From positions 1-64,000 of the forward strand of contig NZ_JAKLTQ010000018.1 of assembly GCF_022012395.1 (NCBI RefSeq): a stretch of DNA of 64,000 bases, in the 5' to 3' direction. The position numbers and the translations under genes were made by a program. Source of the DNA: Arthrobacter hankyongi. GTDB taxonomy: Bacteria > Actinomycetota > Actinomycetes > Actinomycetales > Micrococcaceae. Under the pieces are notes generated by a model that saw only the letters and a program-made list of their open reading frames with translations, did no database searches and was not told the origin of the DNA. Shown here in pieces: positions 54,858 through 62,339 of the stretch; the stretch's first letter is position 1, and each line of letters starts with the position of its first letter.

Positions 54858-55694
54858 ATGACCGCCCGTTTTTGGTCCTCGATCCCCCGCACGTCTCACG
54901 ATGTGCGGCTGGTGGTCTCCGATCTGGACGGCACGCTGCTGGCCGGTGACGGTGCCGTTCCGGCGACATTCTGGCCACTGCTGGAGCGGATGAACGCCCG
55001 CGGCATCACATTCGTGCCCGCCAGCGGCCGCCAGTACGCCACCTTGGCCCGGATGTTCGCCCAAGCACCGGCAGGAACCCCCTTCATCGCCGAGAACGGC
55101 ACCCTCGTTGTCCGCGACGGGGACGTGCTCTGCGCCACCTGCATCGATGTGCCCACAGTCAAGGACGTCATCCACAAGGTACGCGACGCAACGGAACCGG
55201 CCCGCGATCTTGGCCTGGTCGTCTGCGGCCGCCGCAGCGCCTATATCGAACGACGCGACACGGAATTTATCACCGAGGCAGAAAGATACTACGCCCAGCT
55301 CACCGCGGTCGGGGACCTGACCACGGTCACCGATGATGTCCTCAAGCTCGCGATCTACGACCTCGCCGGTGTCGAGTCCACCACGAGAAGCATCTTCGCT
55401 CCGCTGGAGGCCAGCCATCAGATCGCCGTCTCCGGTAAGCATTGGATCGATATCATGCCCCAGGGTGCCAACAAGGGACGCGCCGTGCAGCAACTCCAAC
55501 AGGCTCTGGGCGTGACGGCCGCACAAACGGCCGTGTTCGGCGACTACCTGAACGACCTCGAAATGCTCGACCACGCCGACCTGTCGTTCGCCATGGGCAA
55601 CGCGCACCCGCTCGTGCGTTCCCGCGCCCGCTACATCGCACCGACAAACGAGGAACACGGCGTCGTGACCGCCCTCTCCCATCTGCTCAGCTAA
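54858..55694 (+). CDS. HAD-IIB (Cof-type) phosphatase
   Basis: A 278-residue HAD hydrolase. Motif I is LVVSDLDGTLLAGDGAVPAT, motif II VPASGRQYATLARMF, motif III Lys in QGANKGRAVQQLQQAL and motif IV VFGDYLNDLEMLDHADLSFA. These Cof-type enzymes dephosphorylate sugar phosphates and flavin or PLP phosphates. Placed between pgi and pyk, it may trim dead-end sugar phosphates of the cycle (inference). Start ATG at 54858 after GGGGTGGG. Confidence 0.85.
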   Translation: MTARFWSSIPRTSHDVRLVVSDLDGTLLAGDGAVPATFWPLLERMNARGITFVPASGRQYATLARMFAQAPAGTPFIAENGTLVVRDGDVLCATCIDVPTVKDVIHKVRDATEPARDLGLVVCGRRSAYIERRDTEFITEAERYYAQLTAVGDLTTVTDDVLKLAIYDLAGVESTTRSIFAPLEASHQIAVSGKHWIDIMPQGANKGRAVQQLQQALGVTAAQTAVFGDYLNDLEMLDHADLSFAMGNAHPLVRSRARYIAPTNEEHGVVTALSHLLS

Positions 55695-55779
55695 GCAGAT
55701 GAGGGCGCCCGGAGGGCCTCGGGCATGCTGCGGACCCGCCCCGAAAGTGACGGGACGGCCTGGGGCAACCAGGTAGAGT

Positions 55780-57213
55780 TCAGCGAACCAGGCCGGCATC
55801 TCCGAGGTCGCCGACTTTATGGGCTTTGACAAGGTTCGTGGATCCGGCCACGCCGGGCGGGGATCCGGCGGCGATCACCACGAGTTCGCCGGGCAGCGCC
55901 AGTTCCTTCTCCAGCAGCACACGGTCCACCTGGCGGGTCATCTCATCGGTGTGGGCAGCCTCTTCGGCCAGCATCGGCTGGATGCCCCACACCAGTGCCA
56001 ACTGGTTGCGGACCTGCTCGGTGGGCGAGAAGGCCAGGACCGGGCGGGTTGGCCGGAGCCGGGAGAGCCGCCGGGCGGTATCGCCGGACTGGGTGAAGGC
56101 GCAGATGGTCCGGGCCTCCAGCTGGGACGCGATCTCCACGGCAGCGCGGGTAATCGCACCGGCACGCGTCCTGGGCTCGCTACCCAGGGGCGGGATCCGG
56201 TCGAGTCCGTGCTCCTCAGTGGATTCCATGATCCGGGCCATGGTCCGCACGGTCTCCACGGGGTACCTGCCCACGCTCGTTTCGCCCGAGAGCATAACGG
56301 CGTCCGCGCCGTCGAGCACAGCGTTGGCACAGTCGGAAGCCTCGGCGCGGGTAGGCCTCGGGTTCTCGATCATGGATTCGAGCACCTGGGTGGCAACGAT
56401 CACCGGCTTGGCCCACCGGCGGGCCAATTCGACCGCGCGCTTCTGGACCACGGGCACGTCCTCGAGAGGCAGCTCCACGCCCAAGTCACCCCGGGCCACC
56501 ATGATCCCGTCGAAGGCATCGACGATTTCCTCCAGCGCATCCACGCCCTGCGGCTTCTCGATCTTCGCGATTACCGGAGCCCGGCGGCCCTCCTCCTCCA
56601 TGATCTCGTGCACCCGGGTGACGTCGGCGGCACTTCGCACGAAGGACAGGGCGATGAAGTCCGCGCCGCGGCGGATGGCCCAGCGCAGGTCCTCTTCATC
56701 CTTCACGCTCAGGGCCGGCACATTGACGGCCACGCCGGGAAGATTGATGCCCTTGTTGTTCGACACGGTCCCGGCCACCGTCACCTCGGCGACGACATCA
56801 GTAGCGGTGACCTCAATGGCGCGCAGGGCCACCTTGCCGTCGTCGATCAGCAGGGTGTCCCCGGGGCGGACGTCCTGGGGCAGGCCCTTGTGGGTCGTGG
56901 AGCACAACTGCGCGGTGCCCTCCACATCGTCCGTCGTGATGGTGAAGGTATCCCCGGCTGAGAGGATGTGCGGGCCTTCCGCGAAACGTCCCAGCCGGAT
57001 CTTCGGGCCCTGCAGGTCCGCCATCACGGCGACGGTGCGGCCCAGCTCGGCCGCGGCCTTGCGGACGTTGATGTACGTGTTGTCGTGTACGGCGTGGTCG
57101 CCGTGGCTCATGTTCATACGCACCACATCCACGCCAGCCTCGATAACCGCCAGCGTGTTGTCGTAACTAGCCACCGAGGGGCCGAAAGTCGCCACGATCT
57201 TTGCTCGTCTCAT
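55780..57213 (-). CDS. pyk: Pyruvate kinase
   Basis: A 477-residue enzyme (MRRAKIVATFGPSVASYDNT, VVRMNMSHGDHAVHD, KIRLGRF, the signature VIAKIEKPQGVDALEEIVDA with the catalytic Lys, MVARGDLGVELPLEDVPVVQ, and SGETSVGRYPVETVRTM). It ends the glycolytic branch of RuMP by making pyruvate and ATP. Start ATG at 57213 with AAGGTAGG. A perfect operator-like repeat lies upstream. The gene stands alone on the minus strand. Confidence 0.94.
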   Translation of the reverse strand: MRRAKIVATFGPSVASYDNTLAVIEAGVDVVRMNMSHGDHAVHDNTYINVRKAAAELGRTVAVMADLQGPKIRLGRFAEGPHILSAGDTFTITTDDVEGTAQLCSTTHKGLPQDVRPGDTLLIDDGKVALRAIEVTATDVVAEVTVAGTVSNNKGINLPGVAVNVPALSVKDEEDLRWAIRRGADFIALSFVRSAADVTRVHEIMEEEGRRAPVIAKIEKPQGVDALEEIVDAFDGIMVARGDLGVELPLEDVPVVQKRAVELARRWAKPVIVATQVLESMIENPRPTRAEASDCANAVLDGADAVMLSGETSVGRYPVETVRTMARIMESTEEHGLDRIPPLGSEPRTRAGAITRAAVEIASQLEARTICAFTQSGDTARRLSRLRPTRPVLAFSPTEQVRNQLALVWGIQPMLAEEAAHTDEMTRQVDRVLLEKELALPGELVVIAAGSPPGVAGSTNLVKAHKVGDLGDAGLVR

Positions 57214-57348
57214 GAAACCTACCTTGCTGTTGTTTGGGAAGTGCGGATGGCCGGCGGACTCCCTCCGGCTTAATGGACGCGGACGGGGGTGCAAATGTCT
57301 GCTTGAAAGAGGCCTGGAAAGCGCTACCTTCAACATGGAAGTTTATTT

Positions 57349-57370
57349 AGGGTGTTTATTTACACCCTAG
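57349..57370. promoter_or_regulatory. Operator-like inverted repeat upstream of pyk
   Basis: TAGGGTGT (57349-57356) and ACACCCTA (57363-57370) are perfect complements with a six-base spacer in an AT-rich stretch about 140 bases before pyk. The dyad suits a TetR- or GntR-type regulator. Confidence 0.5.
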
Positions 57371-57874
57371 TTTTATGACCGCTGGTTGGCTATCCCTTGG
57401 CATAAATTCGTTGTACGGATGCGAACTGTCTGCGCTCTGCACCTGGCTTCCCGTCGTTCTGCCTCCCAGTCACAAGAGCGTCGGTGCCGGTCGGGGCGTT
57501 GACATCGACCTGACGTTTTCGCGACGATGGTCACCGACGGCGTCTTGCGGCTTTTGCCGGAGGGTGGGCGGCCAATCGGGTCGGCGGCGGGCGCGCTCAC
57601 CATCAGCGCAGACTGGTGCCCCGTCGCGCCTCGGGGATTGCCGGTTCCGGGGTCTCCCCGACATCCCCAAGCGACAGCGTCCACCGACGCTTCGCGAGCA
57701 CAGCCTTGACGACGCAAACCGCCGTCGGGTCCTTACCGCTATTCCATTCAATTCGTCCCCTCTTCGCCAACGCTGTCGAATGGCACCACGTGGTCCTGCG
57801 GCCCGGCCCTGTTCCGGGTGTGCCCGCCCTGCCAACCCTCACTGCGGTCCACCGAATTACCGAAAGGAAGTCCA
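57371..57874. other. Intergenic region upstream of the MaoC gene
   Basis: No gene supported in about 500 bases; open frames have no start signals or known families. Confidence 0.45.
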
Positions 57875-58312
57875 ATGACAACCACCGCTCCCGCCTTGAA
57901 TCTGTCCGTTGGGCAGACGGCACAACTGTCACGCACCGTCACCACCGCCGACATCAGCCGGTTCACCGACATCAGCGGCGACCGCAACCCCCTGCACTAC
58001 GACCTGGATGCGGCCCGCGCATCGCGTTTCGGTGAAATCGTCGTGCAGGGCGGCGTCACCAGCGCGATCCTCAACGCGGTCGTTGCGGAGGAACTGCCCG
58101 GCCCGGGCACCGTTTTCCTGAACGTCAACTGGGACTTCAAGGCGCCCGTCCGACCCGGTGACGTCATCACAGGCATCGTCGAAGTCACCGAGGTTCACCC
58201 GGACAAACCGGTCACCAAGATCAGAACCCAGGTCGTGCGCGACGACGGCGTCGTCGCGTTGGAAGGGACAGCGGTCTGCTACACGATGGCTATCGGCTCC
58301 GTGGAAGCTTGA
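57875..58312 (+). CDS. MaoC-like dehydratase (hot-dog fold)
   Basis: A 145-residue protein of the MaoC / R-specific enoyl-CoA hydratase family. The hydratase motif ISRFTDISGDRNPLHYDLDA contains the catalytic Asp and His, followed by FGEIVVQGGVTSAILNAVVA. Start ATG at 57875 with GAAAGGAAG; the open frame further upstream lacks it. It is a single gene with no fatty acid genes beside it; the acyl-CoA substrate is unknown. Confidence 0.86.
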   Translation: MTTTAPALNLSVGQTAQLSRTVTTADISRFTDISGDRNPLHYDLDAARASRFGEIVVQGGVTSAILNAVVAEELPGPGTVFLNVNWDFKAPVRPGDVITGIVEVTEVHPDKPVTKIRTQVVRDDGVVALEGTAVCYTMAIGSVEA

Positions 58313-58890
58313 AGGCAACGCAACTGCGGCTCCCGGTCCATGTCGCCCGGCCCGGACTGCCGTGCTGCCCCGGTCACTTCGCCGCGCGCTCATCTAAAAA
58401 TTACGAGCGGTGCCACGAACAGCTTCCCGGCCGCCCACCCGGTAGCTTCACCCTAGGCTCGACTCTTCTTCATTTCCGGATCCATCAAGGCTCGGGGACC
58501 GTGGTGGCATTGATCCGCCGGCAGAAGTACTCGATCCGCACCGTGTCGCCCTCGGCCACCGTTCCGGGCAGTCAGGCGTAGGCCACGGACGACGCAACAG
58601 GCCTCGCTTCGAAGCCTCCATCAGGGTAGTTGTCCTCCCCGTTCCCGGGAAACTTCCTGGCCTGGTGCCCGCCGCGACGATGTACGTCTCAATGGTCAAA
58701 GGGCTGGTCACAGCGCCGGAACACGTTGTTCAAGAGGATCATGAGCCAGGTTTCCCCGCTGTTCCTCCGAACCACCAAAGCCGCCTGAAAACGTTGCGTT
58801 TCCGAGGTTCCGACGGAGGCCCCGCCAGCGAAGCCGTTGCCTGCCTTGGTGTCCGAAGTTCCATTTCCCCACCATGCTAGGCAGCCCGGC
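58313..58890. other. Intergenic region before the LysR gene
   Basis: No gene supported. A short minus-strand reading near 58500-58580 (TVAEGDTVRIEYFCRRINAT) looks protein-like, but has no complete gene around it. Confidence 0.4.
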
Positions 58891-58927
58891 CTTTAGATCC
58901 ATTGCGTAGTGCTACAGACATGGTTTA
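58891..58927 (+). promoter_or_regulatory. LysR-box candidate, copy 1
   Basis: This 37-base element, starting CTTTAGATCCATTGC and ending GGTTTA, recurs at 60435-60471 with 29 of 37 bases the same. It lies 12 bases before the LysR gene, which fits autoregulation. Confidence 0.55.
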
Positions 58928-58939
58928 TGAATACTAAAC

Positions 58940-59908
58940 ATGGAAATCGACCCGCGCCGGCTGCGCGTGCTGCTGGCCATTGCCCGCACGGGCGGAGTGC
59001 TGGCCGCCGCCGACGAGCTGCGGCTCACGCCGTCGGCCGTCTCCCAGCAGCTGAACAAGTTGGAGGACGAATCAGGGCATGCCTTGGTCGTGCGGACGCC
59101 GAAGGGATCGCTGCTGACGCCCGCCGGCCTGGCGATGGCAGAGGCCGCCGAGGAGATCGAACGCGCGCTCAACGCCGCCCGCGCGCGCATGGAAAGCGGG
59201 GCGGAGCTGGCCGGAGTCGTGCGGGTGGGCGGATTCACCAGCTTCCTGAGGACGATCGTGATCCCGCGCCTGCCCGAATGGCGCAGCCAGTATCCGCAGC
59301 TGCAGATCCGAATCGTTGAGGACGACCTTCCGGCGCTGATGCGGCTGCTCCGCCAGCGCGAGCTGGACGCCGTGGTGGTCGAACTCGACTCGGCCACGGC
59401 CGAGCAACGCTCGCTGCCGACCGGCATGCTCGAGGAACCCCTGCTGGACGAGCCATGGAAGCTGGTGGTCCCCTCCGAGGCCCTGCTCGGCACCGAGAAC
59501 GTCGACCTTGCCCGGCTGCCGCTTCCGTGGCTCGGTGTCGAGCCGTCGGCCGCCAACGCCGCGGTAATCGGCCGGCTCCGCCGGTCGACCGGCGCCCGGG
59601 TGGAGACGGTCCACCAGTACCAGGAGACGCTCACCGCCCTCGCCCTGGTGGCCGCCGGGGAAGGTGTCGCCGTCGTCCCCGCCCTGGCGCTCAGCGGCGT
59701 CGTCCAGGACGGCGTCGACGTCCTGGACGTGCCTGGCCTCGGCACGCGGCGCATCGTGCTGCGGCGGTTCGACCGGCGAAACTCAGCCAACGGGCCGGTG
59801 GACACCGTCGCCCGCCTGCTCCGGGAATCCGTTTCGGCGTTCGATACGCTGGCCGTGGCGCCGCGGCCCGTGGCTCCGGCGCACCCTGAGCGCCGGGCAC
59901 CGTCCTGA
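58940..59908 (+). CDS. LysR-family transcriptional regulator
   Basis: A 322-residue LTTR. The N-terminal winged HTH is RLRVLLAIARTGGVLAAADE, LRLTPSAVSQQLNKLEDESG. The effector domain starts around residue 90 (GVVRVGGFTSFLRTIVIPRL) and includes QETLTALALVAAGEGVAVVP near the end. The start at 58940 is the first ATG of the conserved region. It probably binds the 37-bp element found directly upstream and again upstream of the small membrane protein gene at 60377. Confidence 0.88.
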   Translation: MEIDPRRLRVLLAIARTGGVLAAADELRLTPSAVSQQLNKLEDESGHALVVRTPKGSLLTPAGLAMAEAAEEIERALNAARARMESGAELAGVVRVGGFTSFLRTIVIPRLPEWRSQYPQLQIRIVEDDLPALMRLLRQRELDAVVVELDSATAEQRSLPTGMLEEPLLDEPWKLVVPSEALLGTENVDLARLPLPWLGVEPSAANAAVIGRLRRSTGARVETVHQYQETLTALALVAAGEGVAVVPALALSGVVQDGVDVLDVPGLGTRRIVLRRFDRRNSANGPVDTVARLLRESVSAFDTLAVAPRPVAPAHPERRAPS

Positions 59909-59969
59909 CCGCCGCCGCCGCGCACCGGGCCGCTGCCGCGGACTGCCGCGGCGTGGCGGATCCGGCAAA

Positions 59970-60377
59970 TCAGGGGAGCTGCGGGACCATGCAGCCAGGA
60001 CTGCGGTGCGGCTCGGCCACAGCCTGGGCAGGCACGGCCCGGCCAAGGGGAACACCGGCCGCCTGGGCAGCCCCGAGGACCGTGGCCGGCGGGCATGCCG
60101 CGGATGCAGGATCCGGGCTCCCGTTCCCCCGGAGCTCCAGGCGGCGCCGGCGGTACATGCCGACCATGGAATGAACACCCAGGGCAGCCCAGGCCAAATT
60201 GGACGCCGCACTCGGCCAGGCTCCGTAGATCACGCAGGCAGTCCCGGCCATCAGGCCGCCGGCGGCGTTGAGAGCCGCATAGGCACGCGACGCCGAGGTG
60301 AGCCAGCCGCGCAACACCATGGCGTACGCCATAAAAGTTCCGACCGTTCCCAACCAGCCCAGAACCGCCGCCAGCAT
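59970..60377 (-). CDS. Small membrane protein (CBU_0592-like)
   Basis: A 135-residue protein with three hydrophobic stretches (LAAVLGWLGTVGTFMAYAMV, YAALNAAGGLMAGTACVIYG, SAASNLAWAALGVHSMVGMY) and a soluble Pro- and Ala-rich tail. The first 80 residues resemble the CBU_0592-type membrane domain, function unknown. The ATG at 60377 follows GGGGAGA. It converges on the LysR gene. The second LysR element lies about 60 bases upstream. Confidence 0.65.
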   Translation of the reverse strand: MLAAVLGWLGTVGTFMAYAMVLRGWLTSASRAYAALNAAGGLMAGTACVIYGAWPSAASNLAWAALGVHSMVGMYRRRRLELRGNGSPDPASAACPPATVLGAAQAAGVPLGRAVPAQAVAEPHRSPGCMVPQLP

Positions 60378-60434
60378 TCCATCTCCCCTGTACACGAACC
60401 GGTAGTTACAGCAGCAATAATGGCGACATTAGGG

Positions 60435-60471
60435 CTTTAGATCAATTGCATTCTACTGCAGATATAGTTTA
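60435..60471 (+). promoter_or_regulatory. LysR-box candidate, copy 2
   Basis: It matches 58891-58927 at 29 of 37 bases and contains TGCATTCTACTGCA (TGCA-N6-TGCA). It could control the small membrane protein gene or the DHFR-like gene. It lies in the AT-rich gap between the two. Confidence 0.55.
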
Positions 60472-60671
60472 GTAAAACTGAATGATTAATGCGGGCTGCG
60501 CCGCAGGCCGTCCCGCACGCGGGGGGATGCGTTGACCAGCGCGAACGATCCCCGTCCACCCACCGTGCGTGAGCGGCTCCACCCTTGACATCGCACCGGT
60601 TCCCGTATCGACTCGGTCCAGGCCGTCCGCGGAGAAGGCAACAGTCCGAACCAGACCAGGGAGAAGCCAAG

Positions 60672-61289
60672 ATGGGCACAATCGTGGTGCAGGCATTCAT
60701 CACCCTCGACGGCGTCGTCCAAGGCGGCGGCGGCCCGGACGAGGACCGCGACGGAGGCTTCGAGCACGGCGGCTGGGCGGCCAACTACGACGCCGCATAC
60801 GGGGCCGCGGAGGACGGGCAGATCGTCCGGGAGTGGGAGAGCCGGACCGAGGCGCTGCTGCTGGGCCGCCGGACATACGAGATCTTCGCCGGCTCCTGGG
60901 GCGTGTGGGACGAGCATGCCGGGGGCTTCCAAGGGGAGCTGACCAGGAGGTACAACCGCATCCCCAAGTACGTTGCCTCGCGCACGCTGACCGGGCTCGG
61001 CTGGCAGAACTCGCAGCTCCTGGGCCCCGATGTGCCGGCCGCGGTGCAGGAGCTGCGGGCGCAGCCCGGCGGTGAGATCCGCGTCTGGGGCAGCACCCAG
61101 CTGATCAGGACGCTGGCCGGCCACGGCCTGGTCGACGAGTACCGGCTCGTCGTCTATCCGCTGGTGCTGGGCACCGGCAAGAAGTTGTTCTCCGACGGGT
61201 TCACACCTGCCAGACTCACCCTGGCCGAAACCCGCGCCCTGTCCTCCGGAGTCCTGGTCAACACCTACCGGCGCCCCGAAACGGACTGA
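60672..61289 (+). CDS. Dihydrofolate reductase-like (RibD C-terminal) protein
   Basis: A 205-residue protein of the RibD_C/DHFR-like family (YyaP/YwjB type). Landmarks are VVQAFITLDGVVQGGGGPDE, ALLLGRRTYEIFAGSW, KYVASRTLTGLGWQNSQLL and IRVWGSTQLIRTLAGHGLVD, EYRLVVYPLVLGTGKKLF. The start at 60672 follows GGGAGAAG. The reaction is an NADPH-dependent reduction of unknown substrate. Confidence 0.85.
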   Translation: MGTIVVQAFITLDGVVQGGGGPDEDRDGGFEHGGWAANYDAAYGAAEDGQIVREWESRTEALLLGRRTYEIFAGSWGVWDEHAGGFQGELTRRYNRIPKYVASRTLTGLGWQNSQLLGPDVPAAVQELRAQPGGEIRVWGSTQLIRTLAGHGLVDEYRLVVYPLVLGTGKKLFSDGFTPARLTLAETRALSSGVLVNTYRRPETD

Positions 61290-61429
61290 GACGCCGATGC
61301 CTTGCCCAGCGGAGGAAGCACAAACGGTGCACGCCGGCGGGCGTGGGGCAAGCGGCAACCATCGAGGCCGGTGCTCCCCTTTTTCGCGGGGAACACCGCC
61401 AAGTGTCTGGGAGCCGATAGGCTGGCCGC

Positions 61430-62014
61430 GTGGATACAAGCACCGTGAACTCCGGCGAACAGGTTGACAGGCAGTCGCGCATCCTCGAAGCGGCACTGGA
61501 ACTGCTCTCGCGCCACGGCATCTCAGGGGTCAGCATGCGCGCCGTAGCGCGCGAAGCCGGCGTCGCACTGGGACTTGTGAACTACTACTACGAAGATAAG
61601 TCGAGCCTGATCCGTGCAGCCCTGCACCGGATCGACGAGCACGACCTTATGCTGGTCGCACCCGACCCGGCGTCGCCCCCGGACGAACAGCTCCGCAAGG
61701 CCCTGCGGCGCGTTGCCGGCCCGGAATTCCTGACCACAGACTATCTGGCCCTGCGTCTGCACCTTTGGGCGCTCGCGCAGGCCGATGAAGACTTTGGGCT
61801 GATCAATGCGGCGGCATTCGATCGGTATCTTGACGGGCTCGCGACGCTGATAGGGAATGCGAAGCCCGGGCTTTCCCCGGTTGAATGCCGGGAACGGGCA
61901 GCCGACATTGTCGTCGTACAAAACGGCATGTGGCTCACAGCGCTCCTCGGCATAGACAAGGCAGCCATCCAGAGAAGCATCGCCCGCACGGAAGAAATCG
62001 CCTTCGCCGCTTAG
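61430..62014 (+). CDS. TetR-family regulator (BetI-like)
   Basis: A 194-residue regulator. The HTH is SRILEAALELLSRHGISGVS, MRAVAREAGVALGLVNYYYE (with the typical recognition helix VALGLVNYYY). The C-terminal domain (ALRLHLWALAQADEDFGLIN) is TetR_C-like, and is followed by QNGMWLTALLG. The GTG start is the only suitable one. The gene lies upstream of two perfect operators and the choline dehydrogenase-like gene, so repression of the latter by this protein is likely. Confidence 0.85.
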   Translation: MDTSTVNSGEQVDRQSRILEAALELLSRHGISGVSMRAVAREAGVALGLVNYYYEDKSSLIRAALHRIDEHDLMLVAPDPASPPDEQLRKALRRVAGPEFLTTDYLALRLHLWALAQADEDFGLINAAAFDRYLDGLATLIGNAKPGLSPVECRERAADIVVVQNGMWLTALLGIDKAAIQRSIARTEEIAFAA

Positions 62015-62129
62015 CGGATGACGGCGGGCAGCAGCGCCCAACCTGCCGGACGATTTCAGGACAGACCCGGCATCGAACCTCAGAAGTCCTGGGGCCAGCC
62101 TCCCCCGGTGCCAGCGAGCGCCATTATTC

Positions 62130-62145
62130 TTGAACATCTGTTCAA
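62130..62145. promoter_or_regulatory. TetR operator 1
   Basis: TTGAACA-TC-TGTTCAA has perfect seven-base arms. It lies 210 bases before the dehydrogenase start. Confidence 0.7.
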
Positions 62146-62154
62146 CCACAAGTC

Positions 62155-62170
62155 TTGAACACTTGTTCAA
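62155..62170. promoter_or_regulatory. TetR operator 2
   Basis: TTGAACA-CT-TGTTCAA, with the same arms as operator 1 and centred 25 bases further on. Two equal sites suggest cooperative or tight repression. Confidence 0.7.
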
Positions 62171-62339
62171 CCTCCACTACTCTCCTTCGTATGACTCACG
62201 TCACATTGCGAACCACGTTGCGCAGTACGCAATTCACGGGAGCTTCCCAAGACATCGCGGCGTCCCGCCAGCTTGCGGAAGTAGGACGGCCAGGAGCCCC
62301 GACGGCCGATCCTTACCAGGCAGAAGGAGAGTTTTCAGC

